NCBI GenBank assembly: GCA_947650365.1 | Contig: OX393552.1 | Span: 25,042,164-25,106,163 of the forward strand | Direction: 5' to 3' | Length of the DNA stretch: 64,000 nucleotides | DNA from: Chamaelirium japonicum | Lineage: Eukaryota; Streptophyta; Magnoliopsida; Liliales; Melanthiaceae | Shown here: positions 36,061-47,343 of the stretch, in pieces | Layout of the letters: each line of letters starts with the position of its first letter | Numbering within the stretch: the first letter of the stretch is position 1 | The notes under the pieces: generated by a model | Seen by the model: the letters and a program-made list of their open reading frames with translations, nothing else | What the model was told of the DNA's origin: nothing | Database searches by the model: none | Program-made: the position numbers and the translations under genes

Positions 36061-36599
36061 CTGTGGGCCCCGGCTGATGATGATGATTTTTTTTTTTCTG
36101 TTTTCCCTTTTCTGTACCTCTCCTTTTCCTTTTTTTTTTCACTTTCTCTTTCTTTTCTTTTCTTTTCTGTTTTCATTTTCCCTCTTTTTTTTTTTTGTCG
36201 GTTGGGTTCGAAGAATAGCAGCAGCAGTGCATGGCGCGCGGGCTGCGGCGCGGTGTGGCGGCGTCTGGCATGGGCGCAGGGTGCGATGCAGGTGCGGGCC
36301 ATGGCCGGAGTGCAACAGCGGCGTACGGTGCTGGCGCGGGGCGCAGGCGGCCTGTGGTGCGGACGCGAGGGCTTTGTGCGAGCCGGCGAAGGATGTGGGG
36401 CGCGGTGCGAGCGGCTGCGGCTCCCAGTCGGGCAGGCCCCAATTGGGTCGGAGAAGGGACGTGGTGGCAACAACGGTGTCTCTGGTTTGGTCGGGCTCCG
36501 AGTCGGACAGCCTCCGACTGAATCGGAGAAGGAGGGGGGCTGTGGGCCCCTCCCCCCCCCTTTTTTTTTTTGCCTGGCTTCTCCACCAGACTTGACTTG

Positions 36600-37580
36600 C
36601 TTCCGCTTGCGTCTTTTCAGGATTCGAGCTTCGAGAGTTTGGCTTCGCCGGGGTGAGTTGCTGAGGACCTCTTCTACGGGAGTGGCGCCTTCGATTCCCC
36701 TTGTGCCTCTTCAGGATGCGAGCTTCGAAGATTTTGGCTTCGCCGGGGTGAGATGCTGAGGACTTCTCGTATGGGAGTGGCGCCTTCGCTTCCCCTTGTG
36801 CCTCTTCAGGATGCGAGCTTCGAAGATTTTGGCTTCGCTAGGGTGAGATGCTGAGGACTTCTCCTACTAGAGTGGCACCTTCGCTTCCCCTTGTGCCTCT
36901 TCAGGATGCGAGCTTCGAAGATTTTGGCTTCGCCGGGGTGAGATGCTGAGGACTTCTCCTACGGGAGTGGCGCCTTCGCTTCCCCTTGTGCCTCTTCAGG
37001 ATGCGAGCTTCGAAGATTTTGGCTTTACCGGGGTGAGATGCTGAGGACTTCTCTTATGGGAGTGGCACCTTCGCTTCCCCTTGTGCCTCTTCAAGATGTG
37101 AGCTTCGAAGATTTTGGCTTCGCCGGGGTGAGATGCTGAGGACTTCTCCTACGGGAGTGGTGCCTTTGCTTCCCTTTATGCCTCTTCAGGATGCGAGCTT
37201 CGAAGATTTTGGCTTCGCCGGGGTGAGATGCTGAGGACTTCTCCTACGGGAGTGGCGGCTTCGCTTCCCCTTGTGCCTCTTCAGGATGCGAGCTTCGAAG
37301 ATTTTGGCTTCGTCGGGGTGAGATGCTGAGGACTTCTCCTACGGGAGTGGTGCCTTCGCTTCCCCTTGTGCCTCTTCGGGATCCGAGCTTCGGAGGTTTT
37401 GGCTTCACCGGGGTGAGTTGCTGAGGTCTTCTCCTACGGGAGTGGTGCCTTCGCTTCCCCTTGTGCCTTCTCGGGATCCGAGCTTCGGAGGTTTTGGCTT
37501 CACCGGGGTGAGTTGCTGAGGTCTTCTCCTACGGGAGTGACACCTTCACTTCCCCTTGTGCCTTTTCAGGATGCGAGCTT
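36600..37580. repeat. 95-bp tandem array, about 10 units
   Basis: GCTGAG occurs at 36660, 36755, 36850, 36945, 37040 and onward to 37515 at exact 95-base steps. Units run from CTTCGCTTCCCCTTGTGCC through GCGAGCTTCGAAG to CCGGGGTGAG. The first and last units are the most diverged. Confidence 0.95.
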
Positions 37581-38364
37581 TCGCTTGACCCGGTGGGGTG
37601 TCGACTGCTGGCCTCGGAGGGACGTTTAGCACCTCTGTGGCTTCGAGATGAAGGATTCTTCGGCGGCTTGGAGCCGAAGGGTTCTTCAGCGGAGTGTTGT
37701 CGCCTTCTTGGTGCGGGAGTGTAATGACAACGACACGGCAAAAGGACAAGACGAAGCCGAGTGTGGTGACGTTCGCTTGGTGCGAGGACGAGCCAGAGAC
37801 TTCGGAGGCCAGGGAAGGTAGCTCTTTCGTCTTCTTTCTCTTCTTCCCCCTTTTTTTTTTTGTCGCGAAGGATGCGGTTGTTGCCGATGTTTCCGCCTAT
37901 CTTCGGGTTACTGCTTTTGACTTCAGTGGCAGTTCCAATCCTTCGGGTCTGACTTCGAGGGATTGGCGACCTTCGGATGGGCCCGAGCTTTTGCATAAGC
38001 CTGGCGGATTCCAAGGCGGATGACTTTTTGTACGCATAGTAAACGCACACCTTATTGGAGGGTGGCGAGCTTCATTGCTTACGACGGTCTTCGTTGGAGG
38101 ACGCTTCCTTGGGCTTAGCTGCGACCGAGGGAGAGAGACATCGGCTGTCGGGGCATCGCACGCTTGCTACTGCAAATTTGATTCGGATGCAGGAAGGGGT
38201 GGAGGCCGCTCGTGTGTCGCTTCAGAAGTCGGAGTCCCATCTTACGAAGCAGTATGCATAGCTGGCGATGCATCAAAAGTTGACGGCTTTTCTACCTCTG
38301 GAGTTGCAGCGTGTGTAAGCTGCGGAAGGCGAGCCACTTTGGCGCCTTTAAGGACTTCGACTTG

Positions 38365-38646
38365 CTACTCGTGCGTCGCTTTAGAAGCTGGAGTTTCATT
38401 TGGGGAATGCTCAAGCGACCGAGAAGACGTCTGGAGTAGAGCTCGCGAAGCGGCGTGAAGAACTGATGAAGTGCCGAGAGCTGGTGGAGCAATCGAGAAG
38501 GCTTCCGAGGCGGACTTTGCGAAGTAGCGTGCATAGCTGGCGATGCGTCGAAAGTTGATAGCTTTTCTACCCCGGAAGTTGCAGCGCGTGTAAGCTGCGG
38601 GAGGCGAGCTGCTTCGGCGCCTTAAAGACTTTGACTTTCTTGTCAT
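38365..38646 (-). other. Small ORF of element B matching the one after integrase in element A
   Basis: 93 codons beginning MTRKSKSLRR with EAFSIAPP, collinear with 10720-11145 of element A. Coding status is uncertain. Confidence 0.3.
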
Positions 38647-38848
38647 CTTTTGGTTAGCTAACTGGGCTTGTGGATTTGCACTTGTTCTTCTCTGGGCTGG
38701 TCTTCTGGGATGATGCTAGGGATGTTTCTTTTTTTGTCTGGACTGAACCTTTTGTAGGCTGCCTACGTACCCTACTGAGAGGGATCAAGTCGCACGTAGT
38801 TCGTTTATTCCCTTTTTTTTTTTTTTGGGCAAGGGGGGTAACCTTGCG

Positions 38849-40405
38849 CTAGGCAAAGTACCTTTTGAGGGACTTGTCGCTGGTAGGCAGAGTCGCCACT
38901 GGTTCGCGGCTGTCGCCCGCCTTCTTCGCTTCAATATAGTTAGAAGTTAAGATCTTCTTGATTGGAGTTTTGATGATTGCTGGAGTTTGATTGGAGTCGA
39001 TGCCTCGGCGATTTGGAAGGATTTGTTCGCTGCTTTTGAAGAGGCAAGCTTGAGTCTTTATCAGGCGATATGGTGTTGTAGCTGAGGGTAGTGAACCCAT
39101 GTGCGCCATGCTTTCTTTGTTGCGGCTGGATTTGAACGTCTACTCGGCGGAGTTTTGCCCCCAAGTATTTTCTGGCTTGATTGCGAGTTGCTTGGAGCTG
39201 GTGTTCTCGGAAGACTCGATTGAGCTCGAGACGTGCAACAGACCATGTAACGGTAGTGTTATTCCTTGCAAAGTACTGAAGTTGGCCTCGGAGAATGACG
39301 ACGCTGGTTCCTTTGCTGGAGTGGAAGGTGATCGTCTCGGTTTGCACTTAAGTGCGGGCCGCGGGACTGAAGCAGCTTGAGCAAGCAACGGAACGCCTCG
39401 CATTGAGCTTGATTTGAAGTCGATGTGAATTTTCCGTCTTGATGCTGGCACTTCCTTGTCTTTGTGCACTGTCTGGCTGGAGGATATCGCTAGTTTTGCA
39501 AGTGGAGAGGTTTTGTCCTTCGCAACTGCTTTGACTTTCTGAGCTCGTGGAGCCTGTGCTGGAGGAGCATCTGCAACGGGGTCTTTGGCCTGGTGAACCT
39601 GGACGTCAACAAGGTGTGCTTCAGCCTCGTTGAACAGCTTGTCGTTGGCGGTGATGCTTCTCCCTATGCTTTTGATATTGGTGTCCCTTTCTTCATAGTA
39701 TTTCCGGAGCACTCGGTGAACTTCCATCATGCAGCAGGAGACCTTGAAGTTTTGATCAGCTTCAAGGAAGCGATTGGGAAAGAACTCCTGGAGTATCGCC
39801 AGCTTTGGGGATATTTGTTGGAGAAGATTTTTCGGACTTGCTGGTGGTACTTCGGACGTCTTTCTTCATGGAGCTTCATTCTTTTCCTTGAAGGACTTTC
39901 TTCTGGGGAGTTTTCTTGTCGCCCGGTCTTTCTTGTGGTTAGCCAGACGTACTATCCTATAGCTTGATCGTCGTGGCCTTCTCCTTCGAGCCACCATAGC
40001 CTGTGTGTTTTCATCAGTAAGATCTTCCTCGCCAAGGTGAAGAACTAGTACTGCGATTGAAGGCACTTCTTTGATCGAAAGGACTTGCTCGTTTGGAGAC
40101 TGTACTGATTCATCTTCTGATCCCCAGCCAGTTGGCTTGACTTCTTTGTTTGGAATCCAAGGAGGCCTGGAGTAGAGGACATAATAATCAAATTTGCCCA
40201 ATGGTTGGCCTAGCAGGTTGACTTCGGGGCTTCTTTGTCCGTCTCTCGCTTTGAGCATGTACCGGAATGTAGCTTTGTTTGGAAAAGGGAGTGCTTGCAT
40301 GAGAGGCGGTTGCCCCCAAAACAGTAAGGATTTGGCCCTAGGTACTGAAGGAGCATGCCGTCGCCGTCTTCTTGGACTGCCCCCCTTTTTTGAGTCATCA
40401 ACGGT
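38849..40405 (-). pseudogene. Element B second linker module (protease missing) fused to Pol C-terminus
   Basis: This repeats, in diverged form, the module that precedes it: a GQPLGKFDYYVLYSRPP unit, lysine-rich linker, EFFPNRF and SCCMMEVH segments. It then jumps straight to the post-protease linker (RKYYEERD onward), so the protease domain is gone. The linker reads to LTSNYIEAKK and then joins directly to SLKRYFA followed by a stop, matching the GKYLKRYYA end of element A Pol. Stops at 39866 and 39140 are the only breaks, and all pieces stay in one frame. No RT, RNase H or integrase remains; about 3.6 kb present in A is missing. Confidence 0.8.
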
Positions 40406-43073
40406 GGACTGCCCCCCTTCTGCGAGGACAGGCGGGGCTTCTTGCAACTCGTCGTCCGAAGTAGAAGTATCACCGTTGTCAGTTTCGATGACGAACATAT
40501 GGTTGACGGCTGCCATGGGTGGGTGGGCGGGTATTGAAATGACGCCCTCGACTGGCATTCCCAAATGGTCGAACACCGACTTCTTCTTTGGTTGCTTAGC
40601 TGGCCCGAGCCTTTCGAACACAGACGTGCGTTTTCGATTCGACCGGTTTCTATCACCTCTGATTTGCTTCTGGAGCAAGGCTTGGCATCGAGCCCATCGC
40701 CGTTTTCTTTTGTTGTTGGGACGGCTTGCGTAGGCAGAGCGTGCATCGGAGATTGTCGATCCTTCAGCTGCTTTGTCTACCATCTTCGCCCCGATGTAGT
40801 TGGAGGTGAAGGTCTTCTTTGCTGCGGTTCTGATGACCAACGGAGCTTGACTGGAGCCGATGCCTCGGCGGTTCGGGAGAATTTGTTCACCGTTTTGAAA
40901 CAGCCGAGCTTGAGTTCTCGTCATCCCATGTGGATTTGCTACTGGGCGAAGTGTGCCCATGACGCTTTCCTTGTCGTAGCCGGCTCTGAAGAACAATTTA
41001 GCAGCATTTTGCCCCCAGCTCCCTTTTGGCTTGAATCTGAGTTGAGTAGGATCGATGGATTCGATGGGTCTGCTCAGGTTCGGAGCTTGCGTCAAACTGG
41101 GTAATGGCAACGTCATTTCCTGCAGAGTGACGACATTGGCCTGCGATAACGGCGGGGCCCGTTTTCTTGCCGGAGTAGAAGGCGATCGTTCAGACGTACG
41201 AAGCCACAGAGGCGCAAGACGCAGGACTGGCATCGTTTGGACGGGCAACGGGGTATGTTGCATTGCTCTTGACTCGGAACTGATGCGTATCTTTTGCCTA
41301 GATCTCGGCGCTTCTTGGACCTCAAGTCTTGCCTTGTCGGAAGGTCGCACCGGATTTGCGGAAGGAGGAGTCTTATCCTGCTTCACTTCTTCAATCTTCT
41401 GGGCTCGAGGGGCTTTAGCTGGAAGAACTTCCGCGACTAGGTCCTTTGCTTGGTAGAACTTAGCGTCGGTCAAATGTGCCTCGGCCTCGTTGAATGGCTT
41501 GTCATCAGCAACTATGCATTTCTCCATGCCTTCCTCGTAGTACTTGAGGCACTGGTGCCAGGTGGATACCACGACGCCATTCTTATGCAGCCATGGCCTT
41601 CCTAACAGGAGGCGATATGACGTCTGGCAATCGATGATGTGGAAGAGGACCGTTGTATCTAGCGGGCCGATTGACAGTTTCAGGCGGATGATTCCGATAG
41701 TGGACTGTCCGCCCTGGTTGAACCCTTGAATGACCAATTGGCTGGGCGAGAGCTGGTCGTCGATGATGCTGAGTTGCCGCATCGTCTGGATAGGCATGAT
41801 ATTGACGGCGGAGCCACAGTCCAACAGGATTCGATTCACTGGCTTCTCCTTGATGTATCCCGAAACGTAGACAGGCCGGTTGTGCAATCGCGTCCCGAGT
41901 TGCAAGTCCTCATCTGAAAAGGTTATCGTCGTGTCACACGAGGCCAGTGTTTTGCCCTTCTGGTCGTCCTTCCTTTTCCTCTTGTAGCTATCTGGGTCGG
42001 CCAAAGCTGCAGCCATTGCCAGGCGAGCCTTCTTCAGGAGATACAAAGCTTCTACGAGAGGCAAGTGCAGGATTGCCTCGTCATAAGAGGCAGTGCCCCC
42101 TTGGTTGGAATCATCTCCCTCGTCGGTGGAGTCGCCTTCTTCAGAAGTTTTGCTTTCGTTTTTTCCTTTCGATGGCTCATGAACTTCGACCATGCAACAA
42201 GACACCCTGATGTGCTGATCGACTGGGAGAAAGTGATCCGGGAAGAATTCTTGCAGTGTTGCAGGTTCTGGAAGGCTCTGCTGAAGGAGATCGTCTTGGC
42301 TTGCTGGCGGCACTTTGAACGCCTTCCTCCCTGGAGTCTTGCTTTTCTTCTTGTAGGTCTTCCGCTTGGTGGACCTTTTCATCACACGGTCTTGTTTGAG
42401 CTTCTTTTCTTGCCATGGCTTTCTTCGCCGTGGTAACATGACCCATGCCTCTTCGTCAGTGGATTCCCCTCCACTAGGATGATGGTCGGCAGCAGCAACT
42501 GGTTCCCTCGAATGCACTTGTTCTTCTGTGGGCTCTACTGGTTCGTCTTTCGATCCCCAGCCGGTGGGCTTGATTTCCTCAGCTGAAACCGATGGAGGCT
42601 TTGAATAGAGGACGTAATAGTCGAACTTTCCCGAAGGCTGGCCCAGCAGACCGACTTCTGGATCTCCTTACTCGTATCTTTCCCGAAGAGTGCGTTGGGA
42701 TGTGGTTTGATTGGAAGGGGTTTGCTCTTCCTGAAGCTCCACTGGCTCGTCTTCCGATCCCCAGCCGGTGGGCTTGATTTCGTCGATTGAAACGGATGGA
42801 GGCCTTGAATAGAGGACGTAATAGTCAAACTTCCCCGAAGGCTGGCCCAGCAGACCGACTTTTGGATCTCCTTGCTCGTATCTCCTTTGGAGCACTCGTT
42901 GGGATGTAACATTGCTTGGAAGAGGTGCTGGCGTGAGCGATGGTTGCCCCCAGGGCAGCGACGTTTCTTCCTCGGAGAACGCAGGAGTATGTTGACGTCG
43001 CTTTGAGACTTTTCGGCTGAGAAGTTGACTTAGCGGTTGGCGCTTGACGGTTGATGCGCAATTTGGGTATACT
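40406..43073 (-). pseudogene. Element B protease and linkers, first module
   Basis: It contains tandem GQPSGKFDYYVLYS units (42540-42900), a charged linker, and an aspartic protease with LLDCGSAVNIMP (DCGSA codons at 41821-41807) and LLLGRPWLH, followed by the proline-rich linker to GGQSTVDDS. A TAA at 42670-42668 (CAA in A) is the main break, and the 883-codon frame from 42517 runs on past this module. Relative to A, one extra A in a run (T-run at 43010-43013 on the + strand) shifts it out of the gag frame. The protease itself looks complete. Confidence 0.85.
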
Positions 43074-44933
43074 TCACCGAGCAGCAACGAGTACCGGCGA
43101 GAAGGAGCCGAAGGTGATGGACATCATGTTGGCCGTAGCGACCTCCCCGTTGTCAATTTCTATCTTTCCTTGCTTTGCGAGTGCCATGATTCTTTCCTTG
43201 AAGACGAAGCATCTTTCGATGGGATGACTTACCACCCGGTGGTATTTGCAGAAGAGAGGGTCGTCGACGCGATGCATCTGCTCGGGCCTCTTCGAAGGAG
43301 GGAGCTCTATCATCTTCTCTTGCAGCAGTTGGTCGAACATAGAGAAGACTTCCGAGTCTGGGAAGGGGTACTCCTTGGTTTCGAGCTCCTCGAGATTCAT
43401 CCTTTGTCTTAGCGGCGGAGGCGGTGGTATGACGACTCCCTTCTTCTGATCTGGCTTGCCACCGATCTTGAGCGGTTTGGAGGTTGAAGCGACGTCCGCA
43501 ATATTGACTTGTTTCGGTTTCGGTGCCGGTGGCTTGTCCTTGTTCTCCACCTTCAAGAAGTCTTTGTTCTTCGAGTCCTCGCGGCTTGCTAGGCTGAGTT
43601 CCATATCGTGAGCTCGAGTCGCGAGTTCTACGAAAGACCGAGGCTTGATACCTTTGAGGATGTAGAGCAGGCCCCAGTGCATGCCTTGGGTGCACATCTC
43701 GATGGCCGAGTCTTCAGACAAGCGGTCTCGTGAATTCAGCGCGAGGTTCCTCCATCTGTCGATGTAGTCGATCACCGGCTCGTCCTTCCTTTGCTTGACT
43801 GCAGTAAGCTCGGTCATACTGACGGTTCATCTGGTGCTGTAGAAGCGATTGAGGAACTCCCTCTCTATCTGATCCCAGCTGTCGATGGTCCCTGGAGGAA
43901 GATCAACGTACCAGTCGAACGCGTTGCCTTTGAGGGTGCGAACAAATTGCTTCACCATCTCGTCGCCATATGTGCCGGTATTATTGCAGGTCTCGATGAA
44001 GTGGGCGACGTGCTGTCTTGGATTTCCCTTTCCGTCGAAGTGCTGGAACTTTGGTGGCTGGAATCCGACTGGGAAGCATAGCTGCTGGATCCTCGCAGTA
44101 TAGGGCTTCGAGTATGCCGCCGTGATTGGAGGAAGGCCACTGCCGTGGGAACGCATCATGCCGGCTATCAACGCTTGGACTTGCTGAGCATTCATCGTTG
44201 ATGTTGCCGGAGGTTGTGTGGCCACCGAGGCTGGCGCTGGAGAGACGACTTCCACTGGGACGGGAGCCGAGGAGAGCGCTGGAGTAACTGCTTGAATCGT
44301 CGAAACAACCTCTGCAGGAGCGGGAGTTGAAGACAGAACTGGAACGGCTACTGGAGAAGCGACGGGTTGGCCGACTGCTGCAGCGTCCTTTGCGCTTAGT
44401 TTTTGGAGCAGAGTGTTGATGTGATGATCCTTCTCCTCCATCAGCCGAGTAATTTGCGACATATGCTCGCTCATCTGCATGACTTGGAGCTGAAGAGCGG
44501 ACGGAGGATGGTGACGGAGAACGTCTCGGTGTTGCATGTTCGTATCCTCGCCATCATCATCGGAGACGTAGTTACGCCGACTTGCTTCTAGCTGACGATT
44601 GATGTTTGCCCCCTGCAGAGGAGGTGCAACATCCGCTGGAGAACCCGAATGGGCTCGTGGCTGGGGCTGGTCCTCCCCAAACTTCTGGACATGGACTCCA
44701 GGATCGAGGCTCGTTTCTTCATGCACCAGGGCCTCGTCGGCGCTTTGGTGAACATCTTCGGCAGTAGCTTCTGGCACAAAGACGTCCGCAAGAGTCCGAG
44801 TACGCCGAGTGTAGACGCGTACCATCGGGGGAGGATCACCCTTTGGATTTACTGGATCACCGTGTCGGAGTAGAGGAGACTCGGTGATTGGTGAGAGGCT
44901 TGGAGCAAACGCATCATTGTTTGTTCCGGCCAT
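43074..44933 (-). pseudogene. gag: gag of element B (two stops)
   Basis: Gag reads from MAGTNNDAF (44933; an in-frame ATG four codons upstream is less likely because A starts at MAGT). The spacer is rich in proline and alanine. The core has HFDGKGNPRQHVAHFIETCNN, FDWYVDLPPGTIDSW and, after a TGA at 43829-43827 where A has CGC, MTELTAVKQRKDEPVIDYIDRWRNL. It ends at a TGA near 43076 (CGA in A). It is much better preserved than the element A gag. It would form particles and package element RNA. Confidence 0.88.
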
Positions 44934-44981
44934 TGCAAACTTCAAGCAGCTTCTTCAGCCGTACGGATGAAAGGAGAAGAG

Positions 44982-44999
44982 GTCCCACCGGGCGTGCCA
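44982..44999 (-). promoter_or_regulatory. Candidate primer-binding site of element B
   Basis: TGGCACGCCCGGTGGGAC on the - strand, six bases inside the LTR end, identical to element A. Confidence 0.6.
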
Positions 45000-46159
45000 G
45001 AAATCTGTATGCGCGAAAAAGGTACGGGTCGTCTTTATTGCGCAAAACCAGATTACAGGTGTGGCCGGGACCCGGGTGGCTCGGGTGTAGCGAGTCCGAG
45101 TTGCAGCGAGTGTTGATCAGGGGATTTGTGGGAAAGATCTTCTGGAGGATCCCTTTGATCCGCGTCTCCACGTGGTGTTCGTGCGAGAGCTCTGAAGGAG
45201 TTGCCCAGGACAGAGGTCTTTACAAGGTGAGGGTTTTGGAGAGGCTAAGGAATATCCGCTGTTTCTTCAGTCCCTTCCGTGCTTCACGCTTTCTCGGCTA
45301 GGGGGTCTTCAGCTTCGTTCCTCGGTCTTCGTGTTTTCCTCGCTCCTTGCTTGACCTCGGCGTCCTTGATCGTCGGTTCGTGGCGTCGATCGTGCTTTTG
45401 GGCGTCGGCTTTGGCCTTGGCTTTTTGGCATTGGCTTGGCTCCGGCGTGGCTCTGGCTTTTGCTTTGCTTCGGCGCTTGCGCTTGGACGTAGCCGGGAGA
45501 GACTTGTGATGCTTTCGTTCTTCCGGACTTCGCGTCGTATCGGCTAGAACGTGCGGTGCTTTTGCTCGTGGTCGGCGTAGTCGCTTGGCTTTGGCACTTG
45601 CGTTGCTTTGGCGCGGGCCTTACTGGGGCTTTGCTTTGGCTTCTTGCGTTGGCTTTAGCTTCAGCGTCAACTTGGTCTTCTTCTTCGAATGACGTGGGCT
45701 ACTTCTCCGGCGCTTCGACGGTTTGGGTGTCGGCTGGACTTCTCTTCTTCTCCGGGCTTCCTTGGTGTGATCGGGGTCGAAGAATGCTTTCGAAGATAGT
45801 GGGGGTAGCACCGATCTCCGTGCGATGGTTATAGCGTCGGCTTTTGTTGATGAAGACGGCGGGGGTAGCGACGGTCTCCGTGCGACGGTTGTAGCGTCGG
45901 CTTTTGTTGATGACGACGGCGGGGGTAGCGACACTTCAGGCGGTCTATTCCAGGCTTTCTTCTTCGTGGATGATGCAGAAGTTTGTCGAAGGCGACGGGT
46001 GACGACGCTTCGTTTCTCTCCTCCGGGCTTTGGAGCTTGATCGAAGTAGAGGATTTGTTGGAGCCGACGGCGTAGTGCCGCTCCGAGCTTCTTCTCCGGC
46101 CTTTGCTTCTGGCGTCTTCGGAGTCGAAGGGTCTTCCTCTCCGAGCTTTCTTCTTCGTG

Positions 46160-47300
46160 CACGGAGTCGAAGTCTTGATCCTTGTGTGCAAGGGTCTTCA
46201 CGTCAATGAGGGCTTTCAATGGACTAAGCCGATCCCGAAGGGACAGGCTTGCCCGTGCCTCGTGAAGCCTTGGGTCGATGAAGGAGCGTCTCCTCTTCTG
46301 CAGAGCTCCCGCACTTCATCTTCAATCTTTGACTGGTGACGGTTATGGCGTCAGCTTCTTCTCCGGGCTTTTGGGCTTGATCGGAGTCGAAGGCCTTGTT
46401 GATGACGACGGGTGTAGCGTCGCTTCCCTTCTTCTCTGGGCTTTTGAGCTTGATCGGAGTCGAAGGCTTTGTTGAAGAGACGGGTGTAGCGCCGCTTCGT
46501 TCTTCTTCTCTGGGCTTTTGAGCTTGATCGGAGTCGAAGGGGCGTTGGAGACGACGGGGTGGTGCCGCTCCGATCTTCTTCTCCGGCCTTTGCTTCTGGC
46601 GTCTTCGGAGTCGAAGGGTTCTTCTTCTCCGAGCTTTCTTCTTCGTGCACGGAGTTGAAGGGATGATCTTCTTGTGCAAGGGTCTTCACGTTGATGAGGG
46701 CTTTTAATGGACTAAGCCGATCCCGAAGGGACAGGCTTGCCCGTGCCTCGTGAAGCCTTGGGTCGATGAAGGAGCGTCTCCTCTTCTGCAGAGCTCCCGC
46801 ACTTCGTCTTCAATCTTCGACCTGGTGGCGGTTATGGCGTCAGCTTCTTCTCCGGGCTTTTGGGCTTGATCGGAGTCGAAGGCCTTGTTGATGACGACGG
46901 GTGTAGCGCCGCTTCCCTTCTTCTCTGGGCTTTTGAGCTTGATCGGAGTCGAAGGCTTTGTTGAAGAGACGGGTGTAGCGCCGCTTCGTTCTTCTTCTCC
47001 GGGCTTTTGAGCTTGATCGGAGTCGAAGGGGCGTTGGAGACGACGGGGTGGTGCCGCTCCGATCTTCTTCTCCGGCCTTTGCTTCTGGCGTCTTCGGAGT
47101 CGAAGGGTTCTTCTTCTCCGAGCTTTCTTCTTCGTGCACGGAGTCGAAGGGATGATCTTCTTGTGTAAGGGTCTTCACGTTGATGAGGGCTTTTAATGGA
47201 CTAAGCCGATCCCGAAGGGACAGGCTTGCCCGTGCCTCGTGAAGCCTTGGGTCGATGAAGGAGCGTCTCCTCTTCTGCAGAGCTCCCGCACTTCGTCTTC
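46160..47300 (-). repeat. 489-bp tandem repeats in element B 5' LTR
   Basis: Anchors near 46203, 46691 and 47180, spaced 488-489 bases, five bases shorter than the element A unit. Confidence 0.88.
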
Positions 47301-47334
47301 AATCTTCGACCTCTTGAGCCTTCCCCCTCCCCCT

Positions 47335-47343
47335 CTATTTATA
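47335..47343 (-). promoter_or_regulatory. LTR TATA box of element B
   Basis: CTATTTATA on the + strand is TATAAATAG on the - strand, in the same C-rich/G-rich setting as in A. The LINE in the other LTR interrupts this very motif. Confidence 0.7.

Larger units (their letters stand above)
34915..38848 (-). other. 3' non-coding tract of element B
   Basis: It is about 3.9 kb, longer than the 2.6 kb in element A. Both ends are clearly homologous to A (for example the stretch around GTGCGACTTGATCCCTC). The middle holds two features I do not see in A: a GC-rich block (35395-36060 and 36225-36540) and a ten-copy 95-bp array. Polypyrimidine runs lie at 35274-35385 and 36080-36200. Long frames on both strands across the GC-rich part are low-complexity and show no domain. 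Confidence 0.7.

Noticed and set aside
34986..36142. Overlapping frames of 363 (+) and 378 (-) codons in the GC-rich block of element B
   Set aside because: They are caused by very high G+C and polypyrimidine tracts; residues are almost all R, G, A, P and S or F and L, with no domain, and both strands are equally open.
39593..42436. + strand frames (up to 179 codons) across the element B polyprotein
   Set aside because: They are shadows of the - strand gag-protease frame, where conserved domains lie.
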